NCBI GenBank assembly: GCA_012521815.1 | Contig: JAAYLR010000229.1 | Location: 1-43,814, forward strand | Length of the DNA stretch: 43,814 bases | Source: Acidobacteriota bacterium | GTDB taxonomy: Bacteria; Acidobacteriota; Thermoanaerobaculia; Multivoradales; JAGPDF01 | Reading direction: 5' to 3' | Shown here: positions 9,200 through 18,633 of the stretch, one piece after another | Position numbering within the stretch: the first letter of the stretch is position 1 | Layout of the letters: each line of letters starts with the position of its first letter | The notes under the pieces: generated by a model | What the model was told of the DNA's origin: nothing | Database searches by the model: none | The model's input: the letters and a program-made list of their open reading frames with translations, nothing else | Position numbers and translations under genes: made by a program

Positions 9200-12124
9200 T
9201 CACCAGGAGACCGGGAGCCGCAGCCGGTTCCCGGCGCGGTCCCGGTAGCGCAGGTACCCCTCCCGGCGCCCGAACAGGTAGAGGTCGCGGAGGATCTCCA
9301 CGTCCCGCCGGCAGTACTCCGCCACGAGATCGAGCCGCCCTTCGCGCACCCACGCGAGGCTCTGCAGCCCGTCGGCGCTCTTCTCCACCCCGAGCGTCTC
9401 GCGTGCGAGGTGGTCGAGACCGAGGCGGAAGCCGAGCCCCGCGTGGATCTCCTCGAGCAGATCGAGGGTGGGCAGCGTGCGCTCGTACGCCTCCCCCGTG
9501 TAGCCGGCGAGCACCTGATAGTCGAAGCGGCGGCTGTTGAAACCGACCACGAGGTCGGCGCCCTGCAGGGCGGCGGCGAGTCCGGCGATTTCGTCTTCAT
9601 GAAACGTCTCGAACCGGTTCTCCTCGAGGTGGCAGACCACGGCGACCGCGAGCCCCATCCGGTGCGCCAGATGCCAGCCCCCGACCTCGACCGCCGAACG
9701 CTTCGTCTCGACGTCGAAGAGCAGGGTGCGCCGCGCCTCTTCCCGTGCCCGCAGCGGACGCTTCGCAGCCGGCCTCCTGCGCTCGGTCGCCTCCGGTCTC
9801 GTCGTGGGGCCGGGCGGCGGGGATACGGCCTGCGCCGGGCGCTCGGCCGGGCGCAGCGCGAGCGGCGGGGTCGCGGCTGTGGGGTCGAGCCAGTGGCCGA
9901 GGGCGAGGAGCGCGCCCTGCTTGTCGAGGGGGCGGTTTCCGTTCCCGCATTTCGGCGACTGGATGCAGGCCGGGCAGCCCTCGTCGCAGGGGCAGTCGGC
10001 GAGCCGCGCGGCGACCTTCGCGAGCAGCTCCGGAAGCGCCTCGAACCCCTGCCGGACGAGCCCGAGGCCGCCGGGGCGCCCCTCGTGGACGAAGACCGCC
10101 GAAGCTCCGAGCTGCGGATGGAACGGCGTCGAGATCCCGCCGAGGTCGTTCCGGTCGCAGAGGACGGCGAGCGGCAGGAGACCGATCGTCGCGTGTTCGG
10201 CGGCGTGCAGCGACCCGCCGAGGTGACGGCCGGCGTCGCGCAGGCGGGTTTCGAGCCCGGCTCCGCCGAGCCAGAAGAGTCCGTGGGCGGCGAACTCCAC
10301 CGGCGGCAGCGTGAGCGGGTGCGTGTCGAAGACCTGCTGCGAGAAGAGGCGCTTGCGCTCGTATCCCGTGACCCGCTCGGTGATCCGCAGCCGCGCGAGA
10401 CCGGCTCGCAAGCCGCCCTCACCCCGCGTCGCGAGCAGCTCGAGGACCTCGGTCGTCTTCTCGGCGAGCGCCGAGGTGAAGTAGTCGACCTCCGCCCGCC
10501 GCACCACGACCGTGCGCTCCTCCGGACGCAGCTCCTCGACCCGCCACTGCCGGCCGGCGTGGAGATAGATCGCTCCCGGATGGCATTCGTGGAAGACCCG
10601 CACCCCGTCGATCGTGCCGATCGGCCGGCCGCTTCCGAGCTCCACGATCCGGTACCCCTCCCCCGCTCCCCGCAGATCGAGGCCACGCTGCGGCCGTTTC
10701 GCCGCCGCGAGCAGCTCGCCGGTGCCGTCGACCTCCCGCAGCTCGTGCGCGGCCACGAGCTCGCGCAGGACCGCGCCGTGCCGGCCGAGATAGGTCTTCT
10801 CCGGGCTTGGCCGCAGCGGCAGCTCGGCCGCCGCGCAGACGAGCTGCCGGCGCGCCACCTCGGGGTTGCCGGGGTCGAGCACCGCCCGTTCCGCGGCGCC
10901 GGCGAGCAGCGGCTCGGGGTGTTCGAGCAGATACTGGTCGAGGGCGTCGGGCAGCGCGACGAGCGCGGTGAGCGATTCGCGCTCGCCGCGGCCCGCCCTC
11001 CCGCTGCGCTGCTGGAGCCCGAGCACGCTGCCGGGGTAGCCGACGAGCACGCAGGCATCGAGACCGCCGATGTCGATCCCGAGCTCGAGCGCCGAGGTGG
11101 CGATCACCCCCTGCAGCTCGCCCGCGAAGAGACGGGCCTCGATCTCGCGCCGCTCCTCGGCGAGGAACCCCGCCCGGTAGTTCGCCACCCGGGCGGCGAG
11201 CTCCGGCTCCTGCCGCGTGAGGGCGGCGTGGAGGAGCTCGGTGATCCGCCGCGCCTTGGTGAAGACGATCACCCGCTCGCCCCGGGCGAGGAGCTCCACG
11301 AGCAGGTGCAGCGCCGTCGTGTACGGGCTCGCCGCCGGCTGGAGAAGCAGGAGATGCCGGCCCGGACGGGGCGCGCCGGCCGTCTCGACGACGGTGAACG
11401 GCTCGCCGGTCAGAGAGTGGGCGAACGCTCCGGCCTCGCCGATCGTCGCCGAGGCGCCGATCAGGAGCGGCTCGGCTCCGAGGTTGCGGCTCACCCGCAG
11501 GAGGCGCCGCAGCACGTGGTGCATCTGCCCGCCGAAGAGGCCGCGATAGACGTGGATCTCGTCGAGGACGATCCAGCGCAGCTCGCGCAGGAACGCCTCC
11601 CACTGCGGCCAGTGCGGCAGCAGCCCGAGGTGGAGCATCTCGGGGTTGCTGATCAGCACCCGCGGCGGGTGGCGGCGCAGACGGCTCCGTTCGGCGGCCG
11701 GGGTGTCGCCGTCGTAGATCGCGACCGGCAGCTCCCGCTCCCCCAGCCCCGCTGCCTCCGCCAGGCGCCGGAGCTTCGCCCGCTGGTCCTGCCCGAGGGC
11801 CTTGAGCGGGAAGAGGAAGAGCGCCCGCCCGGCCTCGCCGGTGGCGGCCGCCCGGAGGACCGGCAGCTGGAAGACGAGCGACTTGCCCGAGGCCGTCGGG
11901 GTGGCGAGCAGGAGGTTCTCGCCCCGGCCGAGCGCGTCGAGAGCCGCCGCCTGATGGCTCCAGAGCGGGTCGGCTCCGACCGCGACGAGGGCGATCCGGA
12001 GCGCACCGGGGAGCGGCTCCGCGGGAACCCCGAAAGCGGCCGGGCTCCCCGGCGTGAAATGGGCCGCGACGATCTGCGGCCCCAGCCGGGGCTCGGCCCG
12101 CAGCGCCGCCACCAGCGGCGCCAT
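9200..12124 (-). CDS. DEXH helicase with DUF1998 (MrfA/YprA-like) fused to a C-terminal DEDD RNase H-like exonuclease (MrfB/YprB-like)
   Basis: Helicase motifs ATPTASGKSLVFQLP, VLDEIHVYRG, IGASATIGEA, QQRSGRAGRG; zinc-type cluster DCPCDEGCPACIQSPKCGNGN; C-terminus LLFDVETKRS (DxE), VGFNSRRFDYQVL, YCRRDVEIL. Start ATG 12124 (MAPLVAALRA) gives 974 aa; the longer ORF to 12883 runs antisense through the LOG gene. Confidence 0.88.
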   Translation of the reverse strand: MAPLVAALRAEPRLGPQIVAAHFTPGSPAAFGVPAEPLPGALRIALVAVGADPLWSHQAAALDALGRGENLLLATPTASGKSLVFQLPVLRAAATGEAGRALFLFPLKALGQDQRAKLRRLAEAAGLGERELPVAIYDGDTPAAERSRLRRHPPRVLISNPEMLHLGLLPHWPQWEAFLRELRWIVLDEIHVYRGLFGGQMHHVLRRLLRVSRNLGAEPLLIGASATIGEAGAFAHSLTGEPFTVVETAGAPRPGRHLLLLQPAASPYTTALHLLVELLARGERVIVFTKARRITELLHAALTRQEPELAARVANYRAGFLAEERREIEARLFAGELQGVIATSALELGIDIGGLDACVLVGYPGSVLGLQQRSGRAGRGERESLTALVALPDALDQYLLEHPEPLLAGAAERAVLDPGNPEVARRQLVCAAAELPLRPSPEKTYLGRHGAVLRELVAAHELREVDGTGELLAAAKRPQRGLDLRGAGEGYRIVELGSGRPIGTIDGVRVFHECHPGAIYLHAGRQWRVEELRPEERTVVVRRAEVDYFTSALAEKTTEVLELLATRGEGGLRAGLARLRITERVTGYERKRLFSQQVFDTHPLTLPPVEFAAHGLFWLGGAGLETRLRDAGRHLGGSLHAAEHATIGLLPLAVLCDRNDLGGISTPFHPQLGASAVFVHEGRPGGLGLVRQGFEALPELLAKVAARLADCPCDEGCPACIQSPKCGNGNRPLDKQGALLALGHWLDPTAATPPLALRPAERPAQAVSPPPGPTTRPEATERRRPAAKRPLRAREEARRTLLFDVETKRSAVEVGGWHLAHRMGLAVAVVCHLEENRFETFHEDEIAGLAAALQGADLVVGFNSRRFDYQVLAGYTGEAYERTLPTLDLLEEIHAGLGFRLGLDHLARETLGVEKSADGLQSLAWVREGRLDLVAEYCRRDVEILRDLYLFGRREGYLRYRDRAGNRLRLPVSW

Positions 12125-12156
12125 GCTCCCGCTGCCGCCGGTCACCTCGGCTCCGC

Positions 12157-12900
<744 letters not shown>

Positions 12901-13020
12901 GGCGAGCGAGTGTAGCAGAGCGATGCGCAGGGGCCGGTGTAGACTAGACACCTCACCACGGGTGTCCCCAGCCCGCCGCCAAGCCCCGGAGGACACCGGA
13001 CACCGTTCAGGAGGAAATGC

Positions 13021-14343
13021 ATGGCTCGCAGGAAGGTGATCGTCATGGGCGCCGCCGGGCGCGATTTCCACAACTTCAACACCCTCTTCCGCGAAGATCC
13101 CGACGTGGAAGTCGTCGCCTTCACCGCGACCCAGATCCCCGACATCGAGGGACGGACCTATCCGCCGGCGCTCGCCGGCTCCTACTACCCCAAGGGGATC
13201 CCGATCCACTCCGAAGAGGAGCTGCCCGGGCTGATCCGCGACCTCGGCGTCGACGAGGTCTGGTTCTCCTACTCCGACGTCTCGAACGACTACCTGGTCG
13301 GACGCGGCGCGCTGGTGACGGCGAGCGGCGCGCACTTCGGCATCTGCTCCGCGACCCGGACGATGCTCGCGTCGAGCAAGCCGGTGATCGCCATCACCGC
13401 GGTGCGGACCGGGGTCGGCAAGTCGCAGACCACCCGCTACCTCAGCCGGATCCTCAAGGAGCTCGGGATGCGGGTGGTGGCGGTGCGCCACCCGATGCCG
13501 TACGGCGACCTCGAGCGGCAGATCTGCCAGCGCTTCGCCACCTACGAGGACCTCGACAAGCACGAGTGCACGATCGAGGAGCGGGAGGAGTACGAGCCGC
13601 ACATCGACAACGGCTTCATCGTCTACGCCGGCGTCGACTACGAGAAGATCCTGCGCGCCGCCGAGGAGGAGGCCGACGTCATCCTCTGGGACGGCGGCAA
13701 CAACGACACCCCCTTCTACAAGCCCGATCTCCACATCGTGCTCGTCGACCCGCACCGGGCCGGGCACGAGCGCAGCTACTATCCGGGGCAGACGAACGTG
13801 ATCATGTCGGACCTCGTGATCGTGAACAAGGTGAACACCGCCGAGCCGGCGAAGGTCGAGGCCGTCGCGGCGAGCTGCCGCGAGCTCAACCCGCGGGCGC
13901 AGATCATCCGCTGCCGCTCGGAGATCACGATCGACAGGCCCGAGCTGGTCGCCGGCAAGCGGGCGCTCGTGGTCGAGGACGGCCCGACCCTCACCCACGG
14001 CGGGATGAGCGTGGGCGCCGGCTGGTTCGCGGCGAAGGACGCCGGCGCCGCCGAGCTCGTCGACGCGCGGCCGTACGCGGTCGGGAGCCTCGCCGAGACC
14101 TACGCGAAGTACCCGAACGCCGCCGGGATCCTGCCGGCCATGGGGTACGGTGACGAGCAGGTCCGCGATCTCGCGGCGACGATCGCCGCCACTCCCGCCG
14201 ACGTCGTCGTCGCCGGCACCCCGATCGAGCTCTCCCGGATCATGAAGATCGAGAAGCCGGTCGCCAACGTCACCTACGAGCTCGCGGAGGAGGAGCCGGG
14301 ACAGCTCGCCGCCGCCGTACGCCGCGCTCTCGGGCGCGGCTGA
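13021..14343 (+). CDS. Cyclic 2,3-diphosphoglycerate synthetase-like P-loop protein
   Basis: MARRKVIVMGAAGRDFHNFNTLFREDPDVEVVAFTATQIPDIEGRTYPPALAG..., Walker A-like AVRTGVGKSQTTRYL, VRHPMPYGDL, WDGGNNDTPFYKPDLHIVLVDPHRAGHE; recognised as the family usually annotated as cDPG synthetase/GTPase. Confidence 0.85.
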   Translation: MARRKVIVMGAAGRDFHNFNTLFREDPDVEVVAFTATQIPDIEGRTYPPALAGSYYPKGIPIHSEEELPGLIRDLGVDEVWFSYSDVSNDYLVGRGALVTASGAHFGICSATRTMLASSKPVIAITAVRTGVGKSQTTRYLSRILKELGMRVVAVRHPMPYGDLERQICQRFATYEDLDKHECTIEEREEYEPHIDNGFIVYAGVDYEKILRAAEEEADVILWDGGNNDTPFYKPDLHIVLVDPHRAGHERSYYPGQTNVIMSDLVIVNKVNTAEPAKVEAVAASCRELNPRAQIIRCRSEITIDRPELVAGKRALVVEDGPTLTHGGMSVGAGWFAAKDAGAAELVDARPYAVGSLAETYAKYPNAAGILPAMGYGDEQVRDLAATIAATPADVVVAGTPIELSRIMKIEKPVANVTYELAEEEPGQLAAAVRRALGRG

Positions 14344-14368
14344 GAACCGAACGCACAGGAGGCTCCGG

Positions 14369-14776
14369 ATGCGTCAAGCCATCATCCTCGGGACCTGTCT
14401 CGCCGTCGTCGCGCTGGCGCTCGGAGCCTGCGCGCCCGCTCCTCCGCCGCCAACCCCCACCGTCGCCGACCGCAGCTACTCGGTGCGCGGCGAGATCGTC
14501 CGGTTGCCCGATCCGGCGGATCCGCAGTACGAGATCTGGATCCGCCACGAGGCGATCCCCGACTTCACCACCGACAGCGGTGAGGTCGTCGGCATGGATG
14601 CGATGACGATGCCGTTCGGGGTGGCCGACGGCCTCGATCTCTCCACCGTCGCGGTGGGCGACAAGATCCTCTTCACCCTCACGGTGAGCTGGGCCGACCG
14701 GGCTCAGCCCGCGCGGGTGACGGCGATCGAAAAGCTGTCGGAAGAGACCGAGCTCACCTTCGCGCCACCGCACTAG
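14369..14776 (+). CDS. CusF-like copper-binding lipoprotein
   Basis: Lipobox LGAC; IRHEAIPDF...MDAMTMPFGV...VGDKILFTL pattern of the CusF/copper-binding fold. Confidence 0.72.
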   Translation: MRQAIILGTCLAVVALALGACAPAPPPPTPTVADRSYSVRGEIVRLPDPADPQYEIWIRHEAIPDFTTDSGEVVGMDAMTMPFGVADGLDLSTVAVGDKILFTLTVSWADRAQPARVTAIEKLSEETELTFAPPH

Positions 14777-14785
14777 CGGCAGGAC

Positions 14786-15364
14786 CTAGCCTGCGGCGGC
14801 CGGTGCTTCCTGACCGGAGGCGCCGGCCGCCAGCCAGGCCGCGGCGCGCAGCAGGGCGCAGACCGACTTGCCGTCCACGAGGCGGCCGTCGGTGGCCATC
14901 GCGACCGCTTCGGAGAGCGGCAGCCGGACGACGTCGAGATCCTCGTCGCCCTGGAGATCCTGCGGAACCGGCCGCAGGTCGCGCGCCAGATAGAGCCAGA
15001 TCCGCTCGTCGGTGAACCCGGGAGTCGTCCAGATCCAGCCCAGCGGCACGAGCTCCCCCGCGGCGAGCCCCGTCTCCTCGGCGGTCTCCCGCCGGGCGCA
15101 GTGCTCCGGAGACTCCCCGGGATCGAGTTTCCCCGCCGGCACCTCGAGCAGCCAGTCGCCGGTGGCGTGGCGATACTGGCGCACGAGGACCGCCTCCCCG
15201 GCCGCCGTGAGCGGCACCACCGCGGCGGCGCCGGAGTGGCGGATGATCTCGAGCTCGCACTCGCTGCCCTTCGGAAGACGGACCCGCTCCACGTCCACCC
15301 GCACCACGCGGCCGTCGTATACCCGGCGCCGGGAGAGCAACTCGGCGGGGAGGTCGTCGCTCAT
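14786..15364 (-). CDS. NUDIX hydrolase, ADP-ribose pyrophosphatase-like
   Basis: Nudix box GKLDPGESPEHCARRETAEETGL; LVRQYRHATGDWLLEVPAG; ATGA overlap with the upstream small ORF. Confidence 0.9.
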   Translation of the reverse strand: MSDDLPAELLSRRRVYDGRVVRVDVERVRLPKGSECELEIIRHSGAAAVVPLTAAGEAVLVRQYRHATGDWLLEVPAGKLDPGESPEHCARRETAEETGLAAGELVPLGWIWTTPGFTDERIWLYLARDLRPVPQDLQGDEDLDVVRLPLSEAVAMATDGRLVDGKSVCALLRAAAWLAAGASGQEAPAAAG

Positions 15365-15663
15365 CGCTTCACTTCCGGGCCCGCAGCCCCGTCCGGCGCG
15401 GGCAGCCGCCAGTGCGCCGCCGGCAGCGCGAGCAGACGGTACCGGTCGCGCAGCTCCCGCACCCGGGCGCCGTGATCGCTCCGTGGACCCAATGAGCCCG
15501 CCGCCTCGCCTTTGCGCACCGCGAGGCGGACTCGCTGCAACCGGATCCGGTAGAGATCGGCGAGCAGCTGCTGGATCCGGTCCGGGTCGCTCTCCGGCCG
15601 CGGCCGGATGCCGTGGCGCTCGAGCTCGGCGAGCACCGCGGGGAGGAACGGACGCGCGGACAT
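15361..15663 (-). CDS. Hypothetical protein, about 100 aa, translationally coupled to the NUDIX gene
   Basis: MSARPFLPAVLAELERHGIRPRPESDPDRIQQLLADLYRIRLQRVRLAVRKGE...; 4-nt ATGA overlap with the NUDIX start. Confidence 0.65.
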   Translation of the reverse strand: MSARPFLPAVLAELERHGIRPRPESDPDRIQQLLADLYRIRLQRVRLAVRKGEAAGSLGPRSDHGARVRELRDRYRLLALPAAHWRLPAPDGAAGPEVKR

Positions 15664-15738
15664 GACGTCGGCTAGCATCTCCCCTTCCGGCGGTCGGCGC
15701 AAGGTGCGGCGCGCTCCGGATTTCCGGCGGAGAGACAG

Positions 15739-16833
15739 ATGCGTTTCGAGCTGATCACGAGCCCCATCCGGCTCGCCGAGGTCGCCGCGAGCTGGCCGGC
15801 CGAGCCGGTGCTCGCCATCGACACGGAGTTCGTCTTCGAACGCACCTACTACCCGCAACTCGGCCTGATCCAGGTCGCCGGCCGGCGCGGCATCTGGCTC
15901 CTCGACCCGCTCGCGCTCGGCGACCTCGCCCCGCTCGCGGCCGCGCTGCGCGCGGCGCCGCTGCGCACCCTGCATGCCGCGCAGGGCGATCTCCACGCTC
16001 TCGCCTGCGCCGGCGTGGAGCTCACGGAACCCCTGCTCGACACCCAGATCGCCGCGGCGCTCGCCGGACTCGGCGGCGGCTTCTCGTATCAACGTCTGGT
16101 GGCGGCACTCCTCGGTATCGAGCTCGGCAAGCACGCCACCCGCAGCGACTGGCTCGCCCGGCCGCTCTCCGAGCCGCAGCTCGCCTACGCCGCCGAGGAC
16201 GTCGGGCATCTCGTGGCGGTGAGCGCGGAGTTGCAGGCGGGGCTCGAACGTTCCGGGCGCCTCTCCTGGGCGCTCGAGGAGTCGGCCTGCCTGCTCGCCA
16301 CCGTGGAGGATCCCGGTCCCGAGGAGGCCTGGCGGCGGGTCGGCGGCCTCGACCAGCTCCCTCCCGCAGCGCGGGCGGCGGGGCGCGCTCTCGCCGCCTG
16401 GCGGGAACGGGAGGCCGCCCGCCGCGACCTGCCGCGCCGTTGGGTGCTGTCCGACGACGCTCTCCTGCGCGTCGCCCGGCTCGATCCCGAGGCAGCCGGC
16501 GTACCCGCGACGATCGAAGGGGTGCCGCCCCGTCAGCTCGCGCGCGACGGGCCGGTCTGGGTCGAGCTGTTGCGACAGGCGAACGCCGCAGACGAGGTGC
16601 CCCCTCCCGCCCTCCGGCTGGAGCCCCGCGACAAGCAGACGATCGATCGCCTGGCGCGGCTCGTGCGCCAGCGCGCCGCCGAGCTCGCGCTGCCGGCCGA
16701 GCTGCTCGCTCCCCGCCGGCTGCTGACGGCGCTGGTGCGCTTCCGCCGCGAGGGACGAAGCGACCTGCCGGCCGGCCTGCGAGGCTGGCGCGAGGAGGTC
16801 ATCGGGCGCGACCTCGCCGCCCTCCTCGACTGA
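15739..16833 (+). CDS. rnd: Ribonuclease D
   Basis: LAIDTEFVFERTYYPQLGLIQVA, HAAQGDLHAL, LLDTQIAAALAG, ATRSDWLARPLSEPQLAYAAEDVGHL; HRDC-like C-terminus. Confidence 0.92.
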   Translation: MRFELITSPIRLAEVAASWPAEPVLAIDTEFVFERTYYPQLGLIQVAGRRGIWLLDPLALGDLAPLAAALRAAPLRTLHAAQGDLHALACAGVELTEPLLDTQIAAALAGLGGGFSYQRLVAALLGIELGKHATRSDWLARPLSEPQLAYAAEDVGHLVAVSAELQAGLERSGRLSWALEESACLLATVEDPGPEEAWRRVGGLDQLPPAARAAGRALAAWREREAARRDLPRRWVLSDDALLRVARLDPEAAGVPATIEGVPPRQLARDGPVWVELLRQANAADEVPPPALRLEPRDKQTIDRLARLVRQRAAELALPAELLAPRRLLTALVRFRREGRSDLPAGLRGWREEVIGRDLAALLD

Positions 16834-16852
16834 TCCGTTCCATCGACAACGG

Positions 16853-16886
16853 AAAAGGGCCCCGCCCGGGAAACCGGACGGGGCCC
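16853..16886 (-). terminator. Rho-independent terminator of the cold-shock gene
   Basis: On the minus strand GGGCCCCGUCC-GGUUUCCC-GGGCGGGGCCC followed by UUUUCC: 11-bp stem with one G-U wobble and a U run, about 28 nt past the csp stop. Confidence 0.85.
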
Positions 16887-16913
16887 GATCGGCTCGGACT
16901 CGGGGAAGGGGCG

Positions 16914-17117
16914 TCAGATGCGAACCACGTTGCGGGCCTGGAGCCCCTTCTGGCCGCTGACGACCTCGAAGGAGACACGGTCACCCTGGTTCAGCGAACG
17001 GAAGCCCTCCGACGCGATCGCGGTGTAGTGGACGAAGACGTCCGGGCCGTTGTCGCGAGAGATGAATCCGAAGCCCTTCTCGTTGTTGAACCACTTCACG
17101 GTGCCCTGCTCGGTCAT
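16914..17117 (-). CDS. Cold-shock domain protein
   Basis: [34 protein letters not shown]...[32 protein letters not shown]. Confidence 0.96.
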   Translation of the reverse strand: MTEQGTVKWFNNEKGFGFISRDNGPDVFVHYTAIASEGFRSLNQGDRVSFEVVSGQKGLQARNVVRI

Positions 17118-17305
17118 GCTTGCTCCTTGCTGCTCAGCTTGAAATGGCCGTGGTCTCGGCACGGCCAGCGCATCCCTCGCGCGAACGGGAGCGCCTTGTC
17201 TCTCTTGAACCGTGCTCGCGCGTGCACGGGTCCTGGAAATGGGGCGAGGATCTCGGGAGGGAAAACAAGAAACAGAGGCTCTGGGTCGCTTGGGTTGGCG
17301 GTTTT
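17118..17305 (-). promoter_or_regulatory. Long potentially structured leader of the cold-shock gene
   Basis: About 190 nt without supported CDS; contains inverted repeats GGCCGTG-N7-CACGGCC (17146-17166) and CCGTGC-N8-GCACGG (17210-17229). Confidence 0.4.
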
Positions 17306-18058
17306 CTACCAGAACTCCGGCGTCATTGCAAGGGTCTCCGCCCAGCCGCAGGCCGCACCCGCCCGGGCGAGATCGGCCGGCGGCGGCGCCACGATCGTGA
17401 GCGGCACGGCGAGCGGCGGGGCGGGCAGGCGCAATCCCCAGGCGTGGAGGAGAGCGCGGCCCGGCGTGAGCACCTCGCGCAGATGGCGATCCCGCACTCC
17501 GTGATGGCGCGGCCCGCCGTAGAGGTCATCCCCCACGAGCGGGTGCCCCGCAGCCGCGAGGTGGACGCGCAGCTGGTGCGTACGCCCGGTCCGCGGCGCG
17601 AGCGCGAGCAGTGCCACATGGGGCGCTGCAGCGAGCAGACGGTAGGCGGTCTGCGCCGGCCGTCCCTCGGGGTCGGGACGCATTCGCCGCCGGTCCCTCC
17701 GGTCGGGTCCGAGCGGGAGGTTCCACTCCCCCTCCCGCGGCCGCGGATGTCCCCAGACCACCGCGAGGTAGACCCTGGCGACCCGCCGCTCCGCGAACGC
17801 CGCGACGAGCGCGCGATGCGTCTCGCGATCCCGCGTCAGCAGCACGACCCCGGAGGTCGTCACGTCGAGACGATGGACGAGATGGAGCGGCTCCTCGCCA
17901 AGGCGGGCGCGATCCGCCGGCGCAAGAGAGGCCAGGAGCCTTTCGACGGCCAGCCCGGGGTCCCGCCGCGGGGTGGCGAGCGAGACGCCCGGCGCCTTGT
18001 CGAGCGCCACCAGCTGCTTGCCGCTCCAGAGCAGGGAGCTCACCATCGCCGGCGCCAT
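17306..18058 (-). CDS. RluA-family pseudouridine synthase
   Basis: [55 protein letters not shown]. Start tentative. Confidence 0.9.
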   Translation of the reverse strand: MAPAMVSSLLWSGKQLVALDKAPGVSLATPRRDPGLAVERLLASLAPADRARLGEEPLHLVHRLDVTTSGVVLLTRDRETHRALVAAFAERRVARVYLAVVWGHPRPREGEWNLPLGPDRRDRRRMRPDPEGRPAQTAYRLLAAAPHVALLALAPRTGRTHQLRVHLAAAGHPLVGDDLYGGPRHHGVRDRHLREVLTPGRALLHAWGLRLPAPPLAVPLTIVAPPPADLARAGAACGWAETLAMTPEFW

Positions 18059-18156
18059 CGCCGTCTCGGACGCGCGGTAGACTGCGGCGGTACCGGCGGG
18101 CCGCGAGCGGGATCTCACCATGCCGCCTCCCGGCAGCCGTGGAGGTGAAGGTCCGG

Positions 18157-18624
18157 ATGGCGGAAACGATCGACTACGGCGGCATGCTGCGCCGCGCGCT
18201 CCGTTCCCTGGTGGCGGAGGCCCTGGAGCTGGTGGCGCGCGAAGGCCTGCCCGGAGAACACCACTTCCTCCTCTCCTTCGCCACCTCGGCACCCGGCGTC
18301 GTCCTGCCGCCCGGATTGCGCGCCCTCCACCCGGACCGGATGACGATCGTCCTCCAGCACCAGTTCTGGGATCTCGAGGTCGAATCCGACCGGTTCGCGG
18401 TCACGCTCAGCTTCGGGGGTCAGCAGCAGCGGATCACCGTGCCGTTCGCCGCGCTGCTCGCCTTCGCCGACCCGGAAGCGGGCCTCGAGCTGAGCTTCGA
18501 GCAGCCCCCGCCGCCATCCCCCGCCGACGAGGGAGAAGCTCCCTCTTCGGAGGAGCCGGGAACCGCTGCGCCGGAGGAGCATCGCGCCGAAGTGCTGCCG
18601 TTCGATCCGAGCCGCCGCCGGTAG
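18157..18624 (+). CDS. SspB-like ClpXP adaptor (alphaproteobacterial type)
   Basis: IDYGGMLRRALRSLVAEALELVAREGLPGEHHFLLSFATSAPGVVLPPGLRALHPDRMTIVLQHQFWDLEVESDRFAVTLSFGGQQQRITVPFAALLAFADP, a close match to remembered alpha-SspB sequences; acidic/Pro linker then VLPFDPSRRR tail. Confidence 0.85.
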   Translation: MAETIDYGGMLRRALRSLVAEALELVAREGLPGEHHFLLSFATSAPGVVLPPGLRALHPDRMTIVLQHQFWDLEVESDRFAVTLSFGGQQQRITVPFAALLAFADPEAGLELSFEQPPPPSPADEGEAPSSEEPGTAAPEEHRAEVLPFDPSRRR

Positions 18625-18633
18625 CCACCCGCC

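Noticed and set aside
9410-9725. Separate exonuclease gene instead of a fusion
   Set aside because: Reading frame is continuous through the linker with no start codon/SD context or stop separating helicase and DEDD domain.
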